Assembly (NCBI GenBank): GCA_016191785.1
Contig: JACPVJ010000081.1
Coordinates: forward strand, 1-40,537
Length of the DNA stretch: 40,537 nt
Reading direction: 5' to 3'
Source of the DNA: Myxococcales bacterium
GTDB lineage: Bacteria > Myxococcota_A > Polyangia > Polyangiales > Polyangiaceae
Shown here: in pieces, positions 1 to 8,739 of the stretch
How the letters are laid out: every line of letters begins with the position of its first letter
How positions within the stretch are numbered: the stretch's first letter is position 1
The notes under the pieces: model-generated
Told to the model about the DNA's origin: nothing
Databases searched by the model: none
The model's input: only the letters and a program-made list of their open reading frames with translations
Translations under genes and position numbers: made by a program

Positions 1-164
1 CCGCGGAAGTTTGCTGGCCGGCAACGGGTGGCCGACCACTGAAATGCCGCCACGCGCGCCGGACCGAATACTCCGACGAGCAAGAGTACGCGCGCACGCC
101 CACCCACGGCATCAGGCGTGCGCCCCAACACCAGCGCGTGATGCGCTCAGTGGGGGCTGCAGCG

Positions 165-599
165 CTATTGCCTCGTCATCGTCACGTCGTAGGTAGAAAC
201 GCACGACGAGCCATCGTTGCACTTCATCGACATCGTCGAGACCGACGTAGCCGAGCTGCCATCGGCAGCAAACGTCCTCATGTAAGTTAGCGTCGCCTCG
301 CAACCGTCGGCCGACGTCTTGCATGCAGTCCCGCGTGCCACGCAGTTTTCCTGTGTGACCGACGCGCACTTGCCTGCGGTAATCGCTGGATCGTCGATGT
401 TCATGACCAAGTCCGGGAGAGACCCGCACGTCCCACCGCTGCGTTCTTTGAATGCAGAGACGTAGGTTGCCCCCTTCGTGGCGCAGGCGTTCACTTCGTT
501 CGGGACCCCCGATGCCGCGGCATCGTCACTTGCCGAGCAGCCGCACAGCCACAAGGCTAACAGTCCACCCAGCCACTTCGCTCCCGTCCCACATGCCAT
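165..599 (-). CDS. Small hypothetical lipoprotein
   Basis: The 144-residue product begins with a short basic/hydrophobic leader and a lipobox-like LWLCGC, giving a probable lipidated Cys21; the Cys at -2 is unusual. The mature part is Ser/Thr-rich with several Cys residues and no recognisable domain, which suits a disulfide-stabilised envelope lipoprotein. The start is the ATG at 599; no upstream in-frame alternative looks better. The gene points toward the left window edge and is separated from the toxin-antitoxin pair by about 245 bp. Function unknown; the lipoprotein call rests only on the N-terminus. Confidence 0.7.
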   Translation of the reverse strand: MACGTGAKWLGGLLALWLCGCSASDDAAASGVPNEVNACATKGATYVSAFKERSGGTCGSLPDLVMNIDDPAITAGKCASVTQENCVARGTACKTSADGCEATLTYMRTFAADGSSATSVSTMSMKCNDGSSCVSTYDVTMTRQ

Positions 600-739
600 G
601 CCTCAAGGGTACACACCCCACGCGACGGCAACGACGAGCAATTTGTGCCAAAGCGCGATCGGTTGCCACGGTGCAGCGCGCTGTGGTGCCGCTGGGAGAG
701 ACGCGTGACGCCGGCCCGCTTTGCTTCACGGACCAGATG

Positions 740-767
740 AGTGGGCCGGCAGGGCTTCGATCCCTGG
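740..767 (-). pseudogene. Decayed tRNA 3' end (tRNA-Lys-like att remnant)
   Basis: Read on the minus strand this segment has a 5-bp T-stem (CAGGG/CCCTG), a 7-nt loop, a 7-nt acceptor-like strand and a discriminator A, the same spacing as the 3' half of the tRNA-Lys at 1679-1752. By direct alignment 23 of 28 positions match 1677-1704, beyond what the conserved T-arm alone would give. No 5' half is visible. It may be the far attachment-site scar of an insertion that carried the toxin-antitoxin genes between the two copies. Confidence 0.45.
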
Positions 768-812
768 CGGCGCTGCACCGCCGCGAGCGACGCTCGTCAC
801 CGAACCGCACTT

Positions 813-823
813 GAAGTGACTTC
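813..823. promoter_or_regulatory. Palindromic operator candidate for the TA operon
   Basis: GAAGTGACTTC is a perfect 5-bp inverted repeat with a one-base centre, 22 bp before the toxin start codon. It lies beside an AT-richer patch (TATGCTATC, 828-836) that could be a -10 region. MqsA-type antitoxins bind short palindromes in their own promoters, so this is a reasonable autoregulatory site. The binding is inferred only. Confidence 0.4.
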
Positions 824-844
824 ATTGTATGCTATCGTGCTCCG

Positions 845-1102
845 GTGGCCGCAGCCGAGGCACTCAGGACGATCCGCGGTCTCGCTCGGGCCGCCCGCTA
901 CGTCATCAGCGAGCACGCGGCCAAGCGGATGAACCAGAGGAACGTTCGCCCCGTTGACATCAGATGCGCGCTCGCAGGCGCGACGGCATGCGCTGCTCTG
1001 CCCGACGATCGCTGGAAGACAACGGGGCCGGACCTCGACGGAGACGCGCTTTCGTGCGTGGTGGTGATCGAGGGCGACGTCGTGGTGATCACGGTCTTCT
1101 GA
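845..1102 (+). CDS. DUF4258-type putative toxin of a type II TA pair
   Basis: The 85-residue protein has the hallmarks of the DUF4258 family: an ISEHAAKRM-like helix near residue 22, a WKTTGPDLDGD segment and a terminal beta-strand VVVITVF. The family is related in fold to RelE/MqsR-like RNases and often precedes a zinc-finger/HTH antitoxin. Here the next gene, 11 bp downstream, is exactly such an antitoxin. The start is the GTG at 845, directly after the palindrome at 813-823. Toxin activity is inferred from family and context, not from visible catalytic residues. Confidence 0.75.
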   Translation: MAAAEALRTIRGLARAARYVISEHAAKRMNQRNVRPVDIRCALAGATACAALPDDRWKTTGPDLDGDALSCVVVIEGDVVVITVF

Positions 1103-1113
1103 GAGGAAAGAAC

Positions 1114-1560
1114 ATGAAGCGATGCAAGAAGTGCGAGAAGGGCAAGCGGGCCGGATCGCAGCGCTACGAAATCGAGCTTGGCCGCCGCGCGTTCGAGGGC
1201 GAGGTCCGAGGCTGGCGGTGCCGCGTCTGCGGCGAGCGGTACTACCACGGGCCGGATCTGGAGCACTTCGAGAAGCTCGTCGCGCGATGGCTCGCCGAGA
1301 ACGGCTTCGACACGGGCGCCGAGTTCAAGTTCATGCGGAAGGCGGCGGGGATCCGCGCTGCGGATCTTGCCGAGTGGATGGGTGTCACGCCTGAGACCGT
1401 CTCGCACTGGGAGACGGGCAAGCACCCGTCGGACGTGACCACGCGCGCACTGCTCGCCGCCATCGTGCTCGACGCGCTCGGCGGAAAGACGGCGATGCGC
1501 GATCGGTTGGGCGCGCAGCGCTCGCCGGCTCGGCGAAAGCGGATCCGCGTTGCCGCGTAG
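1114..1560 (+). CDS. MqsA-like antitoxin (YgiT-type zinc finger plus HTH)
   Basis: The 148-residue protein starts with two CxxC knuckles (CKKC near residue 4 and CRVC near residue 35), which form a YgiT/MqsA-type zinc finger. A helix-turn-helix follows from about residue 70, with recognition-helix text TPETVSHWETGK. MqsA family antitoxins neutralise the toxin with one domain and repress the operon with the HTH. The ATG at 1114 is preceded by GAGAGG at good spacing; an upstream in-frame extension would overlap the toxin and is rejected. The basic tail (ARRKRIR) may contact DNA. Confidence 0.85.
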   Translation: MKRCKKCEKGKRAGSQRYEIELGRRAFEGEVRGWRCRVCGERYYHGPDLEHFEKLVARWLAENGFDTGAEFKFMRKAAGIRAADLAEWMGVTPETVSHWETGKHPSDVTTRALLAAIVLDALGGKTAMRDRLGAQRSPARRKRIRVAA

Positions 1561-1678
1561 GCGCGCGGCGGAGCCGGCCCCCCGCTGGCTCTCGCTCCCG
1601 CCCCCCGGCTGGAGCATCCCCGAGCTGGCAGGGGGAGCGTGTGCCGGTGACGCCGGGGCGGTGAGCGACGAAAAACAG

Positions 1679-1752
1679 TGGGTCGACAGGGACTCGAACC
1701 CTGGACCGACGGATTAAAAATCCGCAGCTCTAACCGACTGAGCTATCGACCC
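1679..1752 (-). tRNA. tRNA-Lys(UUU)
   Basis: Minus-strand cloverleaf: acceptor GGGTCGA/TCGACCC with discriminator A, a D-arm with TAGCTCAGTCGGTTAGAGC, anticodon stem GCGGA/TCCGT with loop TTTTTAA (anticodon UUU), and T-arm CAGGG-TTCGAGT-CCCTG. CCA is not encoded. The 3' end faces the toxin-antitoxin pair. Confidence 0.97.
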
Positions 1753-1784
1753 GGTCCCCGAAAGGGGCGGCCTCTTTAGCGCGA

Positions 1785-3941
1785 ATGGGGGCGTTCGGCC
1801 ACTGTTCTTCTGCTATGCCTTCGCCAGCCCCGATGCCGGCGTCGGTACCCAGCCCCGCGCGCGCGCTCTGTCGACCCTCGACCGTGGGCGCGGCGTATTT
1901 CGCGCTGCTGTCGGCGGGCGCACTCGCGGTCGCGCTGGGTGACGACCGAGTGCAGGGCGTGGCCGCTCCCGCGGTCCGGCGCCTGGTTGCGACGCGGTTC
2001 CGCGGCGAGGTGATCGACGCGGCTCTCTTGTCGCTCGCCGTCGCTGTCGCGCTCGGCCTGGTTCTCGGCGCCCTTGCGGGCGTCGTGGTCGGGCTTCGCG
2101 ACCGCCTCGGGGGTCGGGCCCCGCGGTCGCCGAGCGAGCGCGCGGTTCCGGCCTTGGGGTTGGTGGTGGTCGCGCACGCGCTCGCCTGGCTGTTCGACGT
2201 GGCCCGCCATCCCCAGGCCTACGCGCCCGCGCTCTACGCCCGGGGCGGGCTCAGGGCGCTGCTCCAGACGCTCGCCTGTGACGTGCTCGGCCCGACCGGC
2301 GTGATCGTCCTCGCGTCGATCGCCGGGCTCGCCCTGATCGCGGCGCCGCTGGTCCGCGGGCTCGTGCACCGTCGCCGCGGGCCAGTCGCGGTCGGGGTTG
2401 CCGGGGTGCTGGGGCTCGGGCTGTGGCTCGGCCTGCCGCCGATCGGGAGCCCGGTGCCCGAAGCCCGCGCCCAGGGCACGACGCCGAACGTGCTGGTGAT
2501 CGCCGTCGACTCGCTCCGCGCGGACCGGCTCGACCCCCGCGTGGCGCCCGAGCTGTCGGGGCTCGCGGCGAAGGGCACCCGGTTCGAGCGCGCCTTCGTG
2601 AGCTTGCCCCGCACCTTTCCGTCGTGGGCCAGCATGCTGAGCGGCCGCGATCCGCACCACCACGGCATCCGTCACATGTTCCCCCGGCGCGAGGCGCGCG
2701 GCGTCGAGATCGGCGCCATCCCCAGGGCCTTCGCCGCGCGGGGCTACCGCACCGCGGTGGTGAGCGACTTCGCCGGGGACATCTTCCGCCGCTACGACTT
2801 CGGCTTCTCGCGGGTGATCGCGCCGACTTTCAACGTGCGCGAACTGGTGCGCGAGACGGTGATCGGTGGGCAGAGCCCGATCTTGCCCTTGCTGCGCACC
2901 CGCACGGCCCGGCGCGTGCTGCCCACACTGCGGGCGCTGCACGACACCACCGATGCGCGCTCGCTGTCCCTCGACGTGCTGGACGAAATCGACGCCGCGA
3001 AGGGGTCGCCCTTCTTCGTGACGGCGTTCTACTCGACGGCCCACTTCCCGTACTCGGCGCCGGCACCCCACTGGTCGCGCTTCGTCGACCCGGGGTACCG
3101 TGGGCCGTTCCGCTTCGGAAAGTCCCCCGGGATCTTCGGCGAGCGGCAGCCGGATGCCGCCGACGTCGCCGCGATTCGCGGGCTCTACGACGGCGCGGTC
3201 GCTGCCGTCGACGAGGCCGTCGGCGACCTGCTTCGAGGGGTCGCGCGGCGCGGCCACGCCGACCACACGATCGTCGTCGTGACCTCGGATCACGGCGAGT
3301 GCTTGTACGAGCCGGGGCGAGGGCAGGGGCACGGCGACCACCTGTTCGGTGACGAGGCGCTGCGCGTGCCGCTGGTGGTAGTCGACCCGCGCCGACCGGG
3401 CGCGCGCCGGGTGCCCGGCGTGGTGCGCTCGGTCGACCTCGCGCCCACGCTGTGCGCGCTCGCCGGCGTGGAGTGTGCGAGCGGCATCGACGGGCAGTCG
3501 CTCGTGCCGGCCATCGAGGGCAAGCCGCTGCCGGCGCGGCTGGCGTTCGCCGAGACCGGGCTCTGGTTCACCCGCCGCATCCCCGACGTGCCGGCGTCAC
3601 TGCGCCTGCCGTACCCCGATCTGACGGAGGTGGTCGAGGTGGACTCGGGGGCGGGCGGCGATCTGGTCGCCCGCGCCGATCTCGAGCCGCTGCTGGTCAC
3701 GGCCAAACACCGCATGGTCCGCGACGAGCGCTACAAGCTGATCTACGCCCCGACGCGCGGCGGCGTGAAGTGGCTCTTGTACGACACCGAGGGCGACCCG
3801 CTCGAGCAGCGCGACGTCGCGGGCGAGCACCCCGAGGTGGTGGCGCGGCTGCAGAAGGAGCTCTGGCAGTGGATGCTCGCCGATCGGGGCATGCGTCGCG
3901 ACGGCGAGATGTTGGTCCCGCGGGTCGAGGTGAAGCCGTGA
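1785..3941 (+). CDS. Membrane sulfatase-fold hydrolase/transferase, Thr-type
   Basis: The 718-residue protein has about five hydrophobic helices (roughly residues 35-52, 79-104, 121-140, 170-190, 201-218), then an alkaline-phosphatase-superfamily domain on the far side of the membrane. Metal-site text is visible: VIAVDSLRADRL with D242, and TSDHGE with D502/H503. The nucleophile motif reads TFPSWASMLSG: it aligns with CxPSRxxLLTG of sulfatases but has Thr277 where formylglycine-forming Cys/Ser would be. Thr nucleophiles are known from phosphoethanolamine and glycerol-phosphate transferases of this fold, so true sulfatase activity is doubtful. The substrate cannot be read. The start could instead be Met11 (1815). 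The stop overlaps the next gene by 4 bp (GTGA). Confidence 0.85.
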   Translation: MGAFGHCSSAMPSPAPMPASVPSPARALCRPSTVGAAYFALLSAGALAVALGDDRVQGVAAPAVRRLVATRFRGEVIDAALLSLAVAVALGLVLGALAGVVVGLRDRLGGRAPRSPSERAVPALGLVVVAHALAWLFDVARHPQAYAPALYARGGLRALLQTLACDVLGPTGVIVLASIAGLALIAAPLVRGLVHRRRGPVAVGVAGVLGLGLWLGLPPIGSPVPEARAQGTTPNVLVIAVDSLRADRLDPRVAPELSGLAAKGTRFERAFVSLPRTFPSWASMLSGRDPHHHGIRHMFPRREARGVEIGAIPRAFAARGYRTAVVSDFAGDIFRRYDFGFSRVIAPTFNVRELVRETVIGGQSPILPLLRTRTARRVLPTLRALHDTTDARSLSLDVLDEIDAAKGSPFFVTAFYSTAHFPYSAPAPHWSRFVDPGYRGPFRFGKSPGIFGERQPDAADVAAIRGLYDGAVAAVDEAVGDLLRGVARRGHADHTIVVVTSDHGECLYEPGRGQGHGDHLFGDEALRVPLVVVDPRRPGARRVPGVVRSVDLAPTLCALAGVECASGIDGQSLVPAIEGKPLPARLAFAETGLWFTRRIPDVPASLRLPYPDLTEVVEVDSGAGGDLVARADLEPLLVTAKHRMVRDERYKLIYAPTRGGVKWLLYDTEGDPLEQRDVAGEHPEVVARLQKELWQWMLADRGMRRDGEMLVPRVEVKP

Positions 3942-6469
3942 GCTTCGCGGAACGTGGGGCGCAGCTGGCAGCGCTGGCTCTTGCGCTCGGCTCGGTGGCG
4001 GCCATCGGCAAGCTGGCCGATCCGCGTGCCGTGGACGCCCCGGCGGTGACCGCCGCGGCCGCACCGAGCGCCGCGCCTGCCGCGTCGGGCCGTGCCGCCG
4101 GCGTGGCCGTGCGCCTGGTCGATCGCCTCTCGAGCGCCGTGGTCGACCTCCCCGAGCTCACCCGGGCCGACGAGCAGCTGCAGTACTGGCGACGGATGCG
4201 CTCGCCGTACTTCGGTCCGGGCGGTGAGCTCGCCGCGGCGGTGCAGCAGGTGGCGCTGGTGCGCGAGGGCAGCAAGCGTCAGGGCACGCCCGGCGGCTGG
4301 GCGCTCGATCCCAAGGTCTGGAACATGAGCGAGGGGTCGTACGACCAGCGCGAGGCGATCCTCGCGCCGCCGCCGGGCACGATTCGCTTCCCGGGGCTCG
4401 CGGTCGTGGCGGGCGCCACGCTCGAGACCGCGCCCGCCATCGCCGGCCCGGGCATGGGCGGCGTCGAGTTCGAGGTCGCGGTGCGCGGTCCCGACGGCGC
4501 GCGGGTGGTGCTCGGGACCCGCTTCGTCGAGGGCGGGTACACCGGTTCGTTCGGCGATTGGGAGCTCTCGCTCGAGCGTTGGGCGGGGCAGTCCATCGAC
4601 CTCGAGCTGACGACGCGGGCCAAGGTCCGGGGCGTGGCGGCGCCGGCCTCGTTCTGGGGTACGCCGCGCGTCCTCGCTCCGGGCGCCAGCGCCCTGCCGT
4701 TCAACCTGCTGTTCATCGTGGTCGACGCGCTCCGCGGCGACGCGCTCAGCTCGGCTCACGACGAAGAGACCGATCGCGCGATCGCAGCCGCCAAGCTCCC
4801 GCCGCTCGACGCTCGGCTGCCGAACCTCCCAGAGGTCGCTCCGAACCTGGATCGCTTGGCGAGAGAGGGCGTGCACTTCACCCGTGCCTATTCCGGCGGT
4901 ACGTGGACCCGGCCCGGCACGCTGGCCATGCTCGCGGGCACTCATTCCGGCGATCTCGGGATCTCGCCCCTCGCGCTGATCCCCCAGCCGGCGGACGTGC
5001 GGGCGATGTACGCGCGCCGCCCGGCGTTCTTGCCACTCTGGTTCCGCGAGCGCGGCGCGCTGACCCACGGCGTGGTGAACAACTTCTACATCGTGGGCTA
5101 CGCGGGCGTCGGCGTCGACGTCGGTCTCGAAGGCTTGGTCGACCATCGCTTCAACCGGGACGACACCGCCGAGATCGTGCGGGACACGCTGCGGCTGATG
5201 GACCGCCACCGGGCGCGGCGCTTCATGTACTTCGTCAACTTCGCGTCGCCCCACTCGCCGTTCCAGCCGCCGCCGGACGCGCGCGCAGCGATCCCGAAGC
5301 CGCCGCGGGGTCCGGAAGATCGGTTGATTCGGGACTACCTGGCCGAGATCCGCAAGGACGACGCGGCCATCGGGACGCTCCTGGCGCGTCTGGACGAGCT
5401 GGGTCTTCGGGAAGACACCCTGATCGTGGTGACCGCGGACCACGGCGAGACGCTGAGCCGAGATCACGACGTGGTCCCGGAAGGCGTCGACGGTGGCCCC
5501 CGCGTCAGCGGTCGGTTCCATCACCTGTCGACGCTGTTCGACGAGACCGCTCACGTGCCGGTGATCCTCAGGTTGCCGAAGAAGCTGCCGGCGGGGGTGC
5601 GGGTCAAGGACCCGATCTCGGCCCTGGACATCGTGCCGACGGTGCTGGCGCTGGCGGGCGGCGAGGTGCCTGCGGGCGTGACCGGCACCTCGCTCATGCC
5701 GCTGGTGGGCGGCAAGAGCGATCCCGAGCGGCCGGTGGTGGTCGAGGGCCGCGCAGCGCGCTCGATCCGCGTCGGGCGCTGGCGACTGGTGACGCGCGAC
5801 GAGAGTTACCGGCGCGTGTGGGTGAGGGGCGCGTTCGAGAACCGCGCCGTCGAGCTCTACGATCTCGAGACCGACCCGGGGGAGCGCGTCGAGGTCTCGG
5901 CCAAGCACCCCGACGTGGTCGAGCGGCTGCGGCGCATCGATCGCGAGCGCCGGTCCGAGCGCGCCCCATCGAGCGACGCGCAGGTGACCTATCAGCTCCG
6001 CTTCACGGCCGGCGGTGAGCGCCACCGGGTCACCGCCAAGATCCGCGCCCCGGGCCGCTCGCTGGGGGTGGTCGCCCGCGACCTGCACGGTGGGCGACTC
6101 CAGAACGGCCCCGAGGGCCTGGCGCTCGACATCGAGCTGCCCGCGGGGAGCGTCGGCGGGCTCGACCTCACCGCGGACGCCAGCGTCGACCTCGAGTGGT
6201 CGTTCGCGCTCGACGGCAAGCCCTGGCAAAAGAGCCAGATCTTCGCGGGCGAGTTCGGGCTCGACGCCGGGTGGTTGGCGGACGGCGTCCGCGGCGCGAG
6301 CGCCCGCGCGCGGGCCGCCGGCGAGCGCTTGCCCTTCGTGGACGCTACGGGTGAGCCGGGCCTCTACGTGCTGTGCGACCGCGGAGCGCGGGAGGTGGAG
6401 CTTGGGCAGAGCGACGCCGCGAAGGACGAAGCCATGGGCCTGATGAAGGCCTGGGGCTACGTCCGCTGA
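3938..6469 (+). CDS. Secreted/anchored sulfatase-fold enzyme, Thr-type
   Basis: The start is the GTG at 3938 overlapping the previous stop, so the pair is translationally coupled; the product is 843 residues. A hydrophobic N-terminus (residues 8-24) acts as a signal or anchor. A beta-rich region (about 60-250) precedes the sulfatase-fold domain, which has metal residue D263 in FIVVDALRGD and D501/H502 in TADHGE. The nucleophile motif is TRPGTLAMLAG, with Thr324 in place of Cys/Ser and Gly327 in place of the usual Ser. A further beta-rich module of about 200 residues follows the catalytic domain. Side by side with the upstream paralogue, the two may act in sequence on one envelope polymer; that is inference. 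Confidence 0.85.
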   Translation: MSFAERGAQLAALALALGSVAAIGKLADPRAVDAPAVTAAAAPSAAPAASGRAAGVAVRLVDRLSSAVVDLPELTRADEQLQYWRRMRSPYFGPGGELAAAVQQVALVREGSKRQGTPGGWALDPKVWNMSEGSYDQREAILAPPPGTIRFPGLAVVAGATLETAPAIAGPGMGGVEFEVAVRGPDGARVVLGTRFVEGGYTGSFGDWELSLERWAGQSIDLELTTRAKVRGVAAPASFWGTPRVLAPGASALPFNLLFIVVDALRGDALSSAHDEETDRAIAAAKLPPLDARLPNLPEVAPNLDRLAREGVHFTRAYSGGTWTRPGTLAMLAGTHSGDLGISPLALIPQPADVRAMYARRPAFLPLWFRERGALTHGVVNNFYIVGYAGVGVDVGLEGLVDHRFNRDDTAEIVRDTLRLMDRHRARRFMYFVNFASPHSPFQPPPDARAAIPKPPRGPEDRLIRDYLAEIRKDDAAIGTLLARLDELGLREDTLIVVTADHGETLSRDHDVVPEGVDGGPRVSGRFHHLSTLFDETAHVPVILRLPKKLPAGVRVKDPISALDIVPTVLALAGGEVPAGVTGTSLMPLVGGKSDPERPVVVEGRAARSIRVGRWRLVTRDESYRRVWVRGAFENRAVELYDLETDPGERVEVSAKHPDVVERLRRIDRERRSERAPSSDAQVTYQLRFTAGGERHRVTAKIRAPGRSLGVVARDLHGGRLQNGPEGLALDIELPAGSVGGLDLTADASVDLEWSFALDGKPWQKSQIFAGEFGLDAGWLADGVRGASARARAAGERLPFVDATGEPGLYVLCDRGAREVELGQSDAAKDEAMGLMKAWGYVR

Positions 6470-6476
6470 ATCGGCC

Positions 6477-6511
6477 CGCGTGCGCCGACCGCCGAAACGG
6501 CGACGCACGCG
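6477..6511. terminator. Nested hairpin between convergent genes
   Basis: CGCGTGCG (6477-6484) pairs with CGCACGCG (6504-6511), and inside it CGCCG-AAA-CGGCG forms a second stem. It sits just after the sulfatase pair and faces the regulator gene end. No U-tract follows on either strand, so it may be a transcript-end stabiliser rather than a classical terminator. Confidence 0.4.
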
Positions 6512-6629
6512 AGACCGGACGAACGAGGCTGTCCCCCTTCCGTCACGCCGGAGCATCTCCGGGCCGCGCGGGTATTTCAAGCCTCCCCGGCTGTCGCAAA
6601 TTGCCCCGCGAAAAGCCGGGCGCTCAGGG

Positions 6630-8039
<1,410 letters not shown>

Positions 8040-8069
8040 GGCTCCTCCGCTTTCCTCTGGCGCAAGCTT

Positions 8070-8085
8070 TGCAGGACTCGTGCCG
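8070..8085 (-). promoter_or_regulatory. Sigma54 (-24/-12) promoter of the regulator gene
   Basis: Minus-strand CGGCACGAGTCCTGCA matches TGGCAC-N5-TTGCA at every informative position except the first and twelfth, with GG and GC correctly 10 bp apart. A start about 12 nt downstream leaves a leader of roughly 20 nt containing the Shine-Dalgarno sequence. Confidence 0.65.
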
Positions 8086-8171
8086 CCGAAGAACAGCCGA
8101 AATCTGCGGGCTCGACCGAGCTTGTCCGAAAATAGTGCGTCTTGGCGCCGGGCGGCGCTGAATTTGCGTCG

Positions 8172-8567
8172 CTAGCGGATCGCCTCGGCGAGGGCGCGGA
8201 GCGCGTCCACCGTGGTGAAGACGCCGACCACCTTCTTGCCGTCCACCACGATGGCCGACCCGAGCTTTCGCTCGGCCATCTCCGACGCCACGTCGCGCAA
8301 GAGGGCGCTCGGCGCCACGACATAGGGCTCCGGCGTCATCGCCTCTTCCACCGTGACCGCGTCCGGCTCGACGTCCCTCAGGGTCTCGACCAGGTGCAAA
8401 TCTCGCACGGTCACCATGCCGGCGAGGTGCCCGCCGTGGAGCACCGGCAAGTGCCGGATCGAGTGCTCGCGCATCAGCGCGTGGGCCTTCGCCAGGGACT
8501 GCTCCGAGCCGATCGTGTGCGGAGATTCGGTCATGTAGTCGCGGATGGTCAGCGGCTTCTTGGTCAT
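8172..8567 (-). CDS. Two-CBS-domain protein (Hrp1-like)
   Basis: The 131-residue protein consists almost wholly of two CBS motifs: residues about 8-60 (DYMTESPHTIGSEQSL ... HLPVL ... GMVTVRDL) and 75-128 (EAMTPEPYVVAPSALL ... AIVVDGKKVVGVFTTVDAL). Tandem CBS pairs bind adenosyl ligands such as AMP, ATP or S-adenosylmethionine and sense energy state. A stand-alone pair of this size is like Hrp1 of the mycobacterial dormancy regulon. The start chosen is the ATG at 8567; an in-frame ATG at 8585 is possible. A strong -24/-12 sequence lies upstream. Confidence 0.9.
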   Translation of the reverse strand: MTKKPLTIRDYMTESPHTIGSEQSLAKAHALMREHSIRHLPVLHGGHLAGMVTVRDLHLVETLRDVEPDAVTVEEAMTPEPYVVAPSALLRDVASEMAERKLGSAIVVDGKKVVGVFTTVDALRALAEAIR

Positions 8568-8617
8568 GGCGGGCTCACTCTGCATTGCGCGGCTACTGCA
8601 CGCGCACCAGAGATCCG

Positions 8618-8633
8618 TGCAAGGTGCGCGCCG
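8618..8633 (-). promoter_or_regulatory. Sigma54 (-24/-12) promoter of the CBS gene
   Basis: Minus-strand CGGCGCGCACCTTGCA carries GG, then exactly 10 bp, then GC, and a perfect TTGCA -12 element. The predicted start gives a leader of about 40 nt before the CBS-protein ATG. Confidence 0.6.
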
Positions 8634-8739
8634 ACGGAAACCGCCGTGCGCGCGCCCCGTTCTTGCAACCAGAGGCCTCGTGGCGCCTGCCCCGTCGATC
8701 CCCGGACACACCCCCGAGCGGCAGGGCGCCCCCATTTCG

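Noticed and set aside
741..775. Plus-strand tRNA T-arm
   Set aside because: The plus-strand loop is shifted from the TTCRA pattern; the minus-strand reading fits the neighbouring tRNA-Lys much better.
3452..3937. N-terminal extension of the second sulfatase-fold gene
   Set aside because: It overlaps the first gene entirely and lacks the signal segment; the coupled GTG at 3938 is the natural start.
3743..6580. Long open frame on the minus strand (945 codons)
   Set aside because: It is antisense to two well-supported sulfatase-fold genes; its Arg/His/Gln-rich text is typical of a high-GC shadow frame.
8640..8739. Sigma54 promoter for the P-type ATPase
   Set aside because: There is a perfect TTGCA at about 8674-8678, but the required GG at -24 is not present; too weak to annotate.
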